Source: Chloroflexota bacterium | GTDB lineage: Bacteria; Chloroflexota; Chloroflexia; Chloroflexales; Roseiflexaceae | Direction: 5' to 3' | NCBI GenBank assembly: GCA_030550675.1 | Contig: JAUQOW010000016.1 | Location: 1 to 35,872 of the forward strand | DNA: 35,872 nt | In this document: positions 8,544 to 17,660 of the stretch, in pieces | Position numbering within the stretch: the stretch's first letter is position 1 | How the letters are laid out: each line of letters begins with the position of its first letter | Translations under genes and position numbers: made by a program | The notes under the pieces: generated by a model | The model's database searches: none | Told to the model about the DNA's origin: nothing | Seen by the model: the letters and a program-made list of their open reading frames with translations, nothing else

Positions 8544-8552
8544 TGGTATAGT
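8544..8552 (+). promoter_or_regulatory. Extended -10 promoter for the spermidine synthase-like gene
   Basis: TGG then TATAGT forms an extended -10 element downstream of the tandem repeat, without a clear -35 box. A transcript from here would carry a leader of about 320 nt before the TTG start at 8878. Confidence 0.4.
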
Positions 8553-8877
8553 TAGGCGCAGTTCTCGCCTGAAAAGGCTTGTCGGCTTCATTTCAGAGTC
8601 TCACTATAGCTGCCACGATGACAATGACGTTTGAAGAATAGATGTATCGGAAAGTTTTCGCGATTGCAGGCGCCAGTCATAGGTCACGCAGGAAAGAGCG
8701 TTGCGTGCGGGGCTTACGAACTGCGCCTGACATGCGCTTCCGCCTACTTCGCGGCGCGGGTGGAGCACAGGCTGTTAGCTTGCTTGCATCAGTCAGAGCG
8801 CGTGCGAATGCGCACACTCTGTGCTGATTCACCCAGCATATACAAGCCAGCGACTGTTTTCGGAGAGGAGGCACTAC

Positions 8878-11271
8878 TTGGAGTCGGATCGCGCACTTCC
8901 ACGCTCTGAACCGCGCGTCATTCTGCGCACCGAACGGCTTGTCTCGTTTGTCGCACTCGTCATCTTCTTCGCGTCCGGCTTTTCGGCGCTGCTCTACCAG
9001 GTCATCTGGCAGCGCATCCTCGGCTTCTTCTCTGGCGCCGACGTCTACTCAGTCACCATTATCGTCGCAGCGTACATGGCTGGCATGGGAGTCGGCAGCC
9101 TCACCGGCGGATATCTGGCGGATCGCCTGTCGCGCTGGGGCAATCTGGCATTGTTTGCTGGCGTCGAGTTGAGCATCGCCCTGTTTGCGCTGGGCAGCAA
9201 AGGGTTCTACTACGACTGGCTCTACCAGCAAAATGCGCATCTCGCCTCGTCGCCGTTTCTTATGGCAATCGTGCTGTTTGCCAGCCTGCTGATCCCAACC
9301 TTCTGCATGGGCGTTTCACTGCCAGCTCTTGCACGGGCGCTCACCCGATCAATCGAGATGGCGGCCGGCGCCATCGGTTCGCTCTACGGCATCAACACCC
9401 TCGGCGCAGCGATTGGCGCTGGCGTGACGACATGGGTGCTGCTGCGGCAATACAGTTTCGAGACCATTCTGCACACAGGCGCAGCGATCAACGCACTGGT
9501 CGCATTCACTGCGTTCCCGATGGCATGGTTCCTGGTCCGATCAGGACAGACGCAACCACCCATATCCCCGGCGCCCCCGCCATCTCCTGAGACGATGCAC
9601 GCAGATCAGGCATCCATCAGGCAATTGCCTGTACCCGTCTGGATTGCACTGTACGGTCTCTCCGGGTTCATTGCGCTGTCGCTGGAGATCCTGTGGTTTC
9701 GCATGCTGGGAGTCATGCTCAAGTCAACGGCGTTTACGTTTGGCACGCTGTTGACCATTTTTCTTGGAGGGCTGGCGCTCGGCGCCTTCCTCGGCATTCG
9801 ACGCGCGCCGCATGACCGGCGTCCGATGAACTCCTTCCTGTTGCTGCAAACCGGCGTCATCGTGTGCGCCCTGGTCACGATCATCGTGTTTGTGGGGCAG
9901 GTGAACCGTGCATCGCTGCTGGCGCCGTTCTGGCTCTACTTTGGCAGTTACGAGCCGCTGAATGTGGGAATTGCCATAGACGCATTGCCTGATTTGCTTC
10001 TTAATGCAGGCGCACTGACTCCTGAAGCGTCGCAGTCTGCCCGTTTCTTCCTCCTGTTCTACGTGCTGCTGCCGATTATTCTCATCGGTCTGCCGACGGT
10101 ATTTATGGGAATGAGCTTCCCGTTGCTCCAGAAAATCGTTCAGCGCGACCCGGAGACGCTTGGCAGGCGCGTCGGCTGGTTGCAGACGTCGAATATCATC
10201 GGCAGTATGCTCGGCACGCTGCTGACTGGTCTGGTTGCGCTGTCGTGGCTGGGAACGCCTGGCAGCCTGCGAGTCATTGCGGTATTGTCGGCACTCTTTC
10301 TGGCGCTGTTTGCATGGGGATGCCTGGCGCGCGCGCGCGTGCGCCGCGCCGTGTACGCTGGCAGCGTGGCGCTTGCGTCCGGCCTGGCGTTTGCTGTGCC
10401 GGATGATCAAACCTTCTGGGCGACCCTGCACGGCGTCCCGCCGGAGAATGCGATTGTTGCAGAAGACAACACCGGGCTTGCGTTGATCAAGAGCAGCGCC
10501 AGCGACTTTTCCCGGCGCTCGTTCGTCATGACCAACGGCATCGGACAGAGCGCCATTCCCTATGGCTGGACGCATAGCGTCCTCGGCTTCCTGCCCGTGC
10601 TGATCCATCCCAACCCGCAAACGGTTGCGATCATTGGTCTTGGATCGGGCGATACGCTGTTCCATGCTGGCGGACGACCTGAAACAAAGGAGCTGGTCTG
10701 CATCGAAATCGTCGGTTCGCAGATGGACATGCTGCACGAAATGGCGCGACGGCGCGAGTACCCGGCGCTGCGATCCATTCTGAACGATCCGCGAATCACC
10801 TACGAGATCACCGATGGACGTTCGTATATCATGCAGCGCGGACGCACCTATGATGTGATTGAAGCCGACGCGTTGCGCCCAACCAGCGCCTATGCCGGCA
10901 ATCTCTATTCAGAAGAGTACTTCCGCCTGGCGCTCGATCATCTGAACCCCGGCGGTCTGGCAGTGACGTGGGTTCCCACCGAGCGCGTCCGCACGACGTT
11001 TGTTCAGGTCTTTCCGCATTATGTCGATTTTGGTGATATTCTGATCGGCAGCAATCAACCTATCGAGTTAGATCTTCAGAGCATCTACCGAAGACTCGAA
11101 GATCCGTTCACCCGCGAGTACTATCAACAGTCCAGGGTGGACATTATGCAATGGCTCGATGAGTACTTCGTCAAACGGCAACCACAGGTCTCCGATCCCT
11201 CAGCGCCCCGACCGGCAGCGAGCGACATTAACCGCGATCTGTTCCCAAGGGATGAGTTTATGGTGAGATAA
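8878..11271 (+). CDS. Membrane-fused spermidine synthase-like protein
   Basis: A 797-residue fusion of a multi-pass membrane region (about residues 15-500, opening with ASGFSALLYQVIWQRILG) and a C-terminal aminopropyltransferase-like domain. The latter has a SAM-type loop, GLGSG (587-591), followed by an acidic strand (VCIEI). DVIEADAL (Asp664) sits where true spermidine synthases have DSSD, so one active-site Asp is kept but the loop differs. Such proteins are usually annotated as fused MFS/spermidine synthase; their real substrate is unproven. The start is TTG at 8878, with GAGGAGG 6 nt upstream; an earlier ATG at 8821 lacks a ribosome site. The gene converges with the thiolase gene, leaving 6 bp between stops. 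Confidence 0.85.
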   Translation: MESDRALPRSEPRVILRTERLVSFVALVIFFASGFSALLYQVIWQRILGFFSGADVYSVTIIVAAYMAGMGVGSLTGGYLADRLSRWGNLALFAGVELSIALFALGSKGFYYDWLYQQNAHLASSPFLMAIVLFASLLIPTFCMGVSLPALARALTRSIEMAAGAIGSLYGINTLGAAIGAGVTTWVLLRQYSFETILHTGAAINALVAFTAFPMAWFLVRSGQTQPPISPAPPPSPETMHADQASIRQLPVPVWIALYGLSGFIALSLEILWFRMLGVMLKSTAFTFGTLLTIFLGGLALGAFLGIRRAPHDRRPMNSFLLLQTGVIVCALVTIIVFVGQVNRASLLAPFWLYFGSYEPLNVGIAIDALPDLLLNAGALTPEASQSARFFLLFYVLLPIILIGLPTVFMGMSFPLLQKIVQRDPETLGRRVGWLQTSNIIGSMLGTLLTGLVALSWLGTPGSLRVIAVLSALFLALFAWGCLARARVRRAVYAGSVALASGLAFAVPDDQTFWATLHGVPPENAIVAEDNTGLALIKSSASDFSRRSFVMTNGIGQSAIPYGWTHSVLGFLPVLIHPNPQTVAIIGLGSGDTLFHAGGRPETKELVCIEIVGSQMDMLHEMARRREYPALRSILNDPRITYEITDGRSYIMQRGRTYDVIEADALRPTSAYAGNLYSEEYFRLALDHLNPGGLAVTWVPTERVRTTFVQVFPHYVDFGDILIGSNQPIELDLQSIYRRLEDPFTREYYQQSRVDIMQWLDEYFVKRQPQVSDPSAPRPAASDINRDLFPRDEFMVR

Positions 11272-11277
11272 CGCACA

Positions 11278-12483
11278 TCATACCGCCTCGATCACTGTGG
11301 CGATCCCCTGACCGACGCCGATGCACATGGTCGCCAGCCCATAGCGTCCGGCCCGCCGCCGGAGTTCGTGGACGAGCGTGGTCAGGATGCGCGCGCCGCT
11401 GGCGCCAAGGGGGTGCCCCAGGGCAATCGCGCCGCCATTGACATTGACGCGCTCCGGATCAAGATGCAAATCGCGGATGCAGGCAATCGCCTGGGAAGCG
11501 AACGCTTCGTTCAGTTCAATAAGATCGAGATCATCGACGCGCAATCCGGCGCGCTCCAGCGCCCGGCGGGTCGCAGGTATGGGACCAAGCCCCATTGTCT
11601 GCGGTTCGACGCCCGCCGTCGCCATGCTGACGATGCGCGCAATTGGCGTCAGCTCATACCGTTTGATGGCTGAAGGCGTCGCCAGGAGCAGCGCAGCAGC
11701 GCCATCATTGATCCCGCTGGAGTTGCCAGCAGTCACTGTACCATTCGCCTTGAACGCTGGGCGAAGTTGCGCTAGCGCCTCCAGAGTCGTCTCCGGACGT
11801 GGATGCTCATCAAGAGCAACGAGCGTCGGCGGTTGATTGCGACGTGCTGATGGAACCGGCACTGGCACAATCTCGGCGTTGAATCGTCCCTCCGCAATCG
11901 CCGCCGCCGCGCGCTGCTGACTCTGCACAGCGAAACGATCCTGTTCCTCACGACTGATGCTGTAGCGCTCCGCTACGACTTCCGCCGTTTCACCCAACGA
12001 CAGGGTATGCCCCAACGCTTCCAGGCGCGGGTTGGTGAACCGCCAGCCAATCGTCGTGTCGTAGACTTGCGGCGGGGTGCGGTCAAACGCGACACTGCTC
12101 TTGGCGAAGACAAAAGGAGCGCGACTCATGCTCTCGACGCCGCCAGCGATGAACAGGTCGCCGTCGCCCGCCTGCGCCGCGCGCGCCGCCTGGTTGACGG
12201 CTTCAAGCCCGCTGCCGCAGAGACGATTGACGGTAACGCCGGGCACGCTGACCGGCAACCCCGCCAGCAACACCGCCATGCGCGCCACATTCCGGTTGTC
12301 CTCCCCCGCCTGATTGGCGCACCCCAGGTACACATCCGCCACATCCGCCGGGTCAATGCCGCTGCGTTGCACCAGTTCACGAAGAACATGCGCCGCGAGA
12401 TCGTCGGGACGCACCTCGCGCAGCGCGCCAGCATACCGACCGACAGGCGTACGCAGCGCCGCTACGATGTAGACATCATTCAT
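11278..12483 (-). CDS. pcaF: Thiolase, probable 3-oxoadipyl-CoA thiolase
   Basis: A 401-residue thiolase. VNRLCGSG holds the nucleophilic Cys89, [11 protein letters not shown] holds His357, and MCIGVGQG holds the second Cys387, so the catalytic set is complete. The N-terminus, with [21 protein letters not shown], resembles PcaF-type thiolases, which split 3-oxoadipyl-CoA with CoA into succinyl-CoA and acetyl-CoA. That fits its place as the last gene of the hydroxyquinol block, 3 bp after the flavin hydroxylase. A general acetyl-CoA acetyltransferase role cannot be excluded from sequence alone; context favours PcaF. Confidence 0.85.
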   Translation of the reverse strand: MNDVYIVAALRTPVGRYAGALREVRPDDLAAHVLRELVQRSGIDPADVADVYLGCANQAGEDNRNVARMAVLLAGLPVSVPGVTVNRLCGSGLEAVNQAARAAQAGDGDLFIAGGVESMSRAPFVFAKSSVAFDRTPPQVYDTTIGWRFTNPRLEALGHTLSLGETAEVVAERYSISREEQDRFAVQSQQRAAAAIAEGRFNAEIVPVPVPSARRNQPPTLVALDEHPRPETTLEALAQLRPAFKANGTVTAGNSSGINDGAAALLLATPSAIKRYELTPIARIVSMATAGVEPQTMGLGPIPATRRALERAGLRVDDLDLIELNEAFASQAIACIRDLHLDPERVNVNGGAIALGHPLGASGARILTTLVHELRRRAGRYGLATMCIGVGQGIATVIEAV

Positions 12484-12486
12484 CGT

Positions 12487-14253
12487 TCAGGACCTTTCGC
12501 CAGCGGCGTATCCCAGCACCTGACGCATCACCTGGTAGAGCGCGCCTGTGCAATCCGGCGCAACACGGTGGCTGCGCCAGGCGACATGGGCATCGGGGCG
12601 CACCAGGATGCACCCATCTTCCGCCACCTCGCGCAGCCGCGCCCAATCGTCGTAGGTATCCAGCACTTCGCGTCCAGGTCCGATGGTGTAACAGGCAATC
12701 TCGACACCGGTGCGCGCCGACACCTCTGCCGCCGCCGTTTTCCAGGCTTCGCCGCCGATGCCGGTCAACAGCGTGAAACGCCCTTTGCCAGCCAGATCGA
12801 GCGTGCTGACCTTGCGCCCCCGATGCTCCAGCCAGCAGTGCGGCAGTCGAGCGCCGGGCCAGGTCGTCGGGTGGTAGTAGAGTTCCGGGTCGCGCTCATA
12901 TGGAGGTTCGGGGGCGCCGTCGCTCACCACTGCGGCGGAGCGATAGCGCTGATTCATCTCGACGCCGTGCGCATTGAACTCGTAGTTCTTCAGTTCGATT
13001 GCCTTGCGCAGTTTTTCGCGCGCTTCAGCCCCACGCGGACTGTTCTCCTTGCGAATCTCCATGTTGGCGAGCATCTGCTGCGGGTCATTCGTCTCCAGCA
13101 AGCCAAGCGCCTCGAAAATCGGTCCGAATTCGCGGATGCTCTTGTTCGCCCGTTCGACGATCTGTTTGCCGATAGGCGCACGCTCGTCGCTGTAGGTGTC
13201 AAGCAGGCGCGGCGACGCCTTCCCCTGCAATACCAGCGCCAGTTTCCACGCCAGGTTGTAGGCGTCCTGGATCGATGTATTCGAGCCCAGACCGTTAGAC
13301 GGCGGATGTCGGTGACAGGCGTCGCCCATGCAAAACACCCGACCGCGCGAGTAGCGCGTTGCGTACATATGGTTGACGCTCCAGAGCGAGGTTGACTCGA
13401 TAGTAATAGGGATCGTGTCATCGCCGATCAGGTTATGTGCGATCTTAATCGCTGTCGCCTCATCCACAACCGGCGGCGGTTGGGAAATATCATAACCCCA
13501 GACAATCAGCCAGCGGTTCCAGGGGCGCACCATGCGCACCAGACCCATGCCAATGCCGCCGATGTTCGATCCGGGCTGAAGCACCCAGTAGAGCACACTG
13601 GGACGATGCGCCACATAGCGCGACAGATCCGCCTGAAACACGATGTTCATGCTTCCGGCGATATCCATCCGTCCTTCCATTGGCAGCCCGATATCCTCGG
13701 CAACCTTGCTGCGTCCGCCGTCCGCCCCAATCACATACTTCGCGCGGATCTGATAGGTCGCACCATTCAACCGGTCGCGCGCCGTGACCGTCACCCCATC
13801 GGCGTCTTGTTCGAGCGCCAGATACTCGGTATCGAAACGGATGCGCGAACCGCGCGCAGCGGCATGACCGAGAATGATCGGTTCCAGCAGGTCCTGCGGA
13901 ATATCGCAGATCTGTGACGGGCTTGCCAGATCGAAATCGGCTTTGCGACGCGGATGCGTTCCCCAGGTATGCAAACGCGCCAGTTCTTCACCCGCCAGGC
14001 TGGTGCAAAAGACAGTATCGCCCATCAGATGCTGCGGCGTCGCTTTCGCCATCACCTCGCTTTCCAGTCCTACATCGCGCAGAATTTCGACCGTGCGCTG
14101 GTTTGTGATATGCGCTCGCGGCGTGTTGGCTGTCCAGCGATATTTGGTCAGAACCATGTTCTTGATGCCGTAGGTGCTCAGGAACAGCGCCGCTGAACCG
14201 CCAGCCGGACCGCTGCCAATGATGAGAACGTCGGTTTCGTGGGTTGCAGTCAT
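12487..14253 (-). CDS. FAD-dependent aromatic hydroxylase (TfdB/PheA-like)
   Basis: A 588-residue single-component flavoprotein monooxygenase. GSGPAG (13-18) binds FAD, GADGG (176-180) is the DG motif shared by FAD and NAD(P)H sites, and GDACHRHPP (310-318) is the second FAD motif. A thioredoxin-like C-terminal domain (about 430-588) completes the phenol hydroxylase/TfdB architecture. Such enzymes use NAD(P)H and O2 to hydroxylate phenols next to an existing OH. With hydroxyquinol dioxygenase and maleylacetate reductase in the same block, a resorcinol-type hydroxylase making hydroxyquinol is the most economical role, but other phenols are possible. It lies 3 bp upstream of the thiolase and 47 bp after the LivM gene. 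Confidence 0.85.
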   Translation of the reverse strand: MTATHETDVLIIGSGPAGGSAALFLSTYGIKNMVLTKYRWTANTPRAHITNQRTVEILRDVGLESEVMAKATPQHLMGDTVFCTSLAGEELARLHTWGTHPRRKADFDLASPSQICDIPQDLLEPIILGHAAARGSRIRFDTEYLALEQDADGVTVTARDRLNGATYQIRAKYVIGADGGRSKVAEDIGLPMEGRMDIAGSMNIVFQADLSRYVAHRPSVLYWVLQPGSNIGGIGMGLVRMVRPWNRWLIVWGYDISQPPPVVDEATAIKIAHNLIGDDTIPITIESTSLWSVNHMYATRYSRGRVFCMGDACHRHPPSNGLGSNTSIQDAYNLAWKLALVLQGKASPRLLDTYSDERAPIGKQIVERANKSIREFGPIFEALGLLETNDPQQMLANMEIRKENSPRGAEAREKLRKAIELKNYEFNAHGVEMNQRYRSAAVVSDGAPEPPYERDPELYYHPTTWPGARLPHCWLEHRGRKVSTLDLAGKGRFTLLTGIGGEAWKTAAAEVSARTGVEIACYTIGPGREVLDTYDDWARLREVAEDGCILVRPDAHVAWRSHRVAPDCTGALYQVMRQVLGYAAGERS

Positions 14254-14300
14254 GGTTGTATGCGCCTCCGAAAACGAATGACAACAATGCTGAACGTTGA

Positions 14301-15341
14301 CTATTGCCAGGCATTACGCTCATGTGCATCACCCGAACTGGCGCCGACGCGCCGATGCACCGGAAAGATCTCGAATTGCCAGCGGCGTCGAATGATCCCC
14401 CAGATGCCTTCGGGGGCGAATATCATCATGACGACCGCAATAGCGCCAAGAAGGATCAACGACCATTCGCCGAAATCCGAGAGAAATTGCCGTAAGACGA
14501 AGAACAGAATCGCGCCGATGATTGGTCCCTCGATCGAGCCAATGCCGCCAATAATCACAATGAAGATCATGAACGCCGTCCACTGCACGCTGAAGGCGGC
14601 ATCGGGCGTGATGCGCAGCAGGTTGAGATAGATCAGCGCGCCGACGACGCCGGTTCCGAACGCGCAGAGCAGATAGACGAACAGTTTGATGCGCTGCGTC
14701 TCGATGCCGAGATTGGCTGCCGCCGTCTCGGAGTCGCGGATGGCGGTCAGCGCCAGACCGGTGCGCGAGCGCATGAGCAGATGCACCAGCGCGATGACTC
14801 CCAGCCCGATGACCACCGCCAGCGCATAGGTCAGCAATTCGCGGGTCTCGCGCGTCATAGCGCTGGTGGCTGTCAGCGTGCGCCCAAGCCCGCCGCGCAA
14901 CCAGTCGGTGCTGTTCATCACCAGCAAACGCAGGATTTCCGCCACCACCCACGTGCCTACCGAAAAATACCCGCCGCGCAGCCGGAAGAGCAGACCGGCG
15001 GCAGGGAGCGCAAGCAGCGCGGCGGCGACGCCAGCCAGCACCAGACCAAGCGGAATGGGCAGACCGAGATCATCGGCGGCGACGATCAGCGCATACCCGC
15101 CGATCCCGATCCACGCTTGTTGACCAATCGACACCAGCCCGGTGTAGCCAGCCAGCAGATTCCAGAGTTGCGCCAGCGCCAGCAGGGTCAAAAACTCCAC
15201 CAACATGCGCATAACTCCAGGTCCGCCCCAGAACGGCAGGCTGACCAGCGCTCCGATAACCAGCGCCCCAAGCGCCGTAAACTGGATCACCGACAGTTGT
15301 TTCCAACCCGCAGGAGACTCTGCGACACGCGCTTTGATCAT
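14301..15341 (-). CDS. Branched-chain-type ABC transporter permease (LivM-like)
   Basis: A 346-residue inner-membrane permease of the LivM family. It has about ten hydrophobic segments and the typical cytoplasmic loop around SETAAANLGIETQRIKLFVY, where LivM proteins contact the ATPases. GGIGSIEGPIIG near the end is a further family hallmark. It pairs with the LivH-like gene 11 bp upstream. ABC importers of this class carry branched amino acids, urea, or aromatic and dicarboxylic acids. Position between hydroxyquinol dioxygenase and the hydroxylase suggests the growth substrate is imported by it. Confidence 0.9.
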   Translation of the reverse strand: MIKARVAESPAGWKQLSVIQFTALGALVIGALVSLPFWGGPGVMRMLVEFLTLLALAQLWNLLAGYTGLVSIGQQAWIGIGGYALIVAADDLGLPIPLGLVLAGVAAALLALPAAGLLFRLRGGYFSVGTWVVAEILRLLVMNSTDWLRGGLGRTLTATSAMTRETRELLTYALAVVIGLGVIALVHLLMRSRTGLALTAIRDSETAAANLGIETQRIKLFVYLLCAFGTGVVGALIYLNLLRITPDAAFSVQWTAFMIFIVIIGGIGSIEGPIIGAILFFVLRQFLSDFGEWSLILLGAIAVVMMIFAPEGIWGIIRRRWQFEIFPVHRRVGASSGDAHERNAWQ

Positions 15342-15352
15342 CGTTTCCCTCG

Positions 15353-16222
15353 CTACAGATCACGGGTTCGCGCAAAGAGGCCGGTGGGACGGATCGCCAG
15401 CACCAGGAGCGCCAGAATATGCCCCGCCAGCTGGAACCAGCCAGGGTTGATCGCCGCGCCGATGCTCTGCGCAACGCCAAGCAATAACCCGCCGGCAAAG
15501 GTTCCCCACAGGCTGCCCAGTCCGCCGATAATGACCGCCTCAAAGGCATAGATCAGGCGCGCCGGTCCGTCGGACGGTCCAAAAGTCGTGCGCATGCCGA
15601 GCAGAATGCCCGCTACGGCAATCAGTGCGAGTGAGGCGCCCATTGCCAGCCCGTAGATCTGTCTGCTATCGATGCCCATCAACTCCGCCGTGGTTGGATC
15701 GTCCGACGTGGCGCGGAATGCGCGCCCAAGATCAGTGCGCCCCATGAATTGCTGGAGACCGATAATCGCCAGGATCGCAATTGCCATGTTCAGGAGCGGC
15801 AGAACGCCGACGGTCGCCAAACCGCCAATCGGCACACTGGCGGTTTCCAGCGATCCTGCCGGGAGACGCTGCGTATCGGCGGTAAACGTCAGGAGCAACC
15901 CGTTCTGGATCATGATCGATATCCCAAAGGTGATCAGCAACGGCGGCATCGGTCCCGAACCCAGAACGCGGTTCAGAACGCCGCGCTGCAACAGCACTCC
16001 CAGTCCGAACATGACCGGAATGACGATCGCCAGGGTCAGGAGCGGCGGTAACCCCGTCACCTCAATCAACACCAGCGACAGGTAGGCGGCGCAGACGATC
16101 AGATCGCCATGCGCGAGATTGACCAGACGCATCACGCCGAAGATCAGCGACAGCCCGATGCCATAGAGCGCATAGAATCCGCCCAGCAAGAGACCCTGCA
16201 CGATTGTGCCCGCCCAATCCAT
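15353..16222 (-). CDS. Branched-chain-type ABC transporter permease (LivH-like)
   Basis: A 289-residue permease of the LivH family. The opening GLLLGGFYALYGIGLSLIFG and the segment MRLVNLAHGDL are the standard signatures, and AFRATSDDPTTAELMGID is the ATPase-coupling loop. Seven to eight membrane segments are expected. It forms a heterodimer with the LivM-like protein. It is spaced 3 bp from the LivF-like gene upstream and 11 bp from LivM downstream, so the set is tightly cotranscribed. Confidence 0.92.
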   Translation of the reverse strand: MDWAGTIVQGLLLGGFYALYGIGLSLIFGVMRLVNLAHGDLIVCAAYLSLVLIEVTGLPPLLTLAIVIPVMFGLGVLLQRGVLNRVLGSGPMPPLLITFGISIMIQNGLLLTFTADTQRLPAGSLETASVPIGGLATVGVLPLLNMAIAILAIIGLQQFMGRTDLGRAFRATSDDPTTAELMGIDSRQIYGLAMGASLALIAVAGILLGMRTTFGPSDGPARLIYAFEAVIIGGLGSLWGTFAGGLLLGVAQSIGAAINPGWFQLAGHILALLVLAIRPTGLFARTRDL

Positions 16223-16225
16223 ACG

Positions 16226-16918
16226 CTACACTCCAAAATACGCCAGGGAAATCTGCTCACGACTCACATCCGCCGGTCGCCCGCTCAGGCTGACCTCACC
16301 TTCCAGCAGGCAGTAGACACGGTCGGCCACCTGGAGACTACGGGTCACATCCTGTTCGACAATCACCACCGTTGTGCCAGCGCGCGTAATCTCCTGCACC
16401 GTCTCATAGAGTTCACGAACGATGACCGGCGCCAGTCCGAGCGAGATTTCGTCCATCAGGATCAGATCCGGGTTGCTCATCAACGCCCGTCCGATCGCCA
16501 GCATCTGTTGCTGACCGCCCGACAGATCAATGCCAGGGAAATCGGCGCGTTCGCGCAACACCGGGAACAAGTCGAACACCCGTTCCAGACTCCACGGTCC
16601 CTTCCGCCTGCTCTGCCGCCCGATCAGCAGATTTTCGCGCACGCTCAGGCTTGGGAAAATCTTGCGCCCTTCCGGGACCATCGCAACGCCGAGGCGCGTC
16701 ACAGCATACGCCGGACGACCATCGATCCGCATGCCGCGATATCGCACCTGCCCGGAGCGCGGGCGCAATACGCCGGCAATCGTGCGCAGGAGCGTCGTTT
16801 TGCCAGCGCCATTCGCGCCGATGATAGCGACCGTCTCGCCCTCGGCGACCTCGATGCTGACGCCGAAGAGCGCCTGAAACTCGCCGTAGAAGACCTCGAT
16901 TGAGTCGACAACCAGCAT
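16226..16918 (-). CDS. ABC transporter ATPase (LivF-like)
   Basis: A 230-residue ATPase with Walker A GANGAGKTT, signature LSGGQQQML and Walker B LILMDE, followed by SLGLAPVIV, typical of LivF. It powers import together with LivG. The start is ATG 16918: MLVVDSIEVFYGEFQAL matches the family N-terminus and AAGAG lies 6 nt upstream. Alternative in-frame starts (ATG 16924, GTG 16939) overlap or crowd the LivG stop. The gap to LivG is 10 bp. Confidence 0.9.
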   Translation of the reverse strand: MLVVDSIEVFYGEFQALFGVSIEVAEGETVAIIGANGAGKTTLLRTIAGVLRPRSGQVRYRGMRIDGRPAYAVTRLGVAMVPEGRKIFPSLSVRENLLIGRQSRRKGPWSLERVFDLFPVLRERADFPGIDLSGGQQQMLAIGRALMSNPDLILMDEISLGLAPVIVRELYETVQEITRAGTTVVIVEQDVTRSLQVADRVYCLLEGEVSLSGRPADVSREQISLAYFGV

Positions 16919-16928
16919 ACCCATCTCT

Positions 16929-17651
16929 TCAGTCCACACCCAGGTAAATCATCTTCAACTCATCGCTCGCCAGGACTGTCGCCGGATCGCCTTCGAGCAG
17001 CTTCGTGCCAAAATCCATCAGCAACAATCGATCCACAATCGCGGTTAGTGCATGCAGAATATGTTCGATCCAGAGAATGGTGACGCCTCGTTCCCGGATC
17101 CGCCGCACCACGTCGAGCAACTCATGCACTTCGTGCTCGGTCAGCCCGCCAGCAGTCTCATCGAGCAACAGAATCTGCGGGTTGGTGGCGAGCGCGCGCG
17201 CCAGTTCGAGCCGTTTTCGCTCCAGCAGGCGCAACTGCCCGGCTGGCATATCGGCGCGCGCCAGCAAGCCGGTTTCATGCAGGATGTCGCGGCAGAATGC
17301 GCGCGAGGCGCGTTCGCTTTGACCACGCCCATAGGTCGCGCCGACCAGCACATTCTCAAAGACCGTCATCCCGGAAAAGGGACGCGGTATCTGATAGGTG
17401 CGCGCAATGCCCAGGCGACAGCGTTGTTGCGGACGCAGACTGGTCACGTCCGCGCCCTGAAAGAACACCCGTCCCGCACTGACCGGGTGCTCACCGGTGA
17501 TCAGGCTGAAGGTTGTCGTCTTGCCAGCGCCGTTCGGTCCCAGAATGCCCAGAGCTTCACCACGCTGCACCTGGAACGACAGGTCGTTGATCACCTGCAA
17601 CTTGCCGAACGACTTCGAGACGCTTTGAACCTCGAGCAGGGGCGCTGCCAT
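16929..17651 (-). CDS. ABC transporter ATPase (LivG-like)
   Basis: A 240-residue ATPase with Walker A GPNGAGKTT and Walker B ILLLDE followed by TAGGLT. The signature region reads LLERKRLELARAL rather than LSGGQ, a variant seen in one LivG subgroup. ARTYQIPRPFSGMTVFENV after the Walker A is a LivG hallmark. It works with the LivF-like ATPase. The gene starts 9 bp after the stop of the substrate-binding protein gene. Confidence 0.9.
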   Translation of the reverse strand: MAAPLLEVQSVSKSFGKLQVINDLSFQVQRGEALGILGPNGAGKTTTFSLITGEHPVSAGRVFFQGADVTSLRPQQRCRLGIARTYQIPRPFSGMTVFENVLVGATYGRGQSERASRAFCRDILHETGLLARADMPAGQLRLLERKRLELARALATNPQILLLDETAGGLTEHEVHELLDVVRRIRERGVTILWIEHILHALTAIVDRLLLMDFGTKLLEGDPATVLASDELKMIYLGVD

Positions 17652-17660
17652 GCCTCATCC

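Larger units (their letters stand above)
8189..8877. other. 689-bp intergenic region with repeats and a promoter
   Basis: No convincing gene is seen here; the short open frames lack ribosome sites and family features. The left part has GGTTGAA repeats just after the GH36 stop and a CACAGAGACACAGAGG phrase near 8311. The middle holds a 43-bp tandem repeat (8373-8517). Next come an extended -10 (8544-8552) and a small AGGCG/CGCCT hairpin (8554-8570) at the start of the expected transcript. The last 300 bp would be a long leader with no recognised riboswitch fold. Confidence 0.6.

Noticed and set aside
8554-8570. Riboswitch-like hairpin at the start of the leader
   Set aside because: A 5-bp AGGCG/CGCCT stem alone matches no known riboswitch and no expression platform could be drawn.
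8631-8909. Small 92-codon open frame before the spermidine synthase-like gene
   Set aside because: No ribosome site at its start, no family similarity, and it overlaps the real gene start in another frame.
12007-13395. A 462-codon plus-strand open frame across the thiolase and flavin hydroxylase genes
   Set aside because: It spans two well-supported minus-strand genes, is Arg/His-rich and has no recognisable fold.
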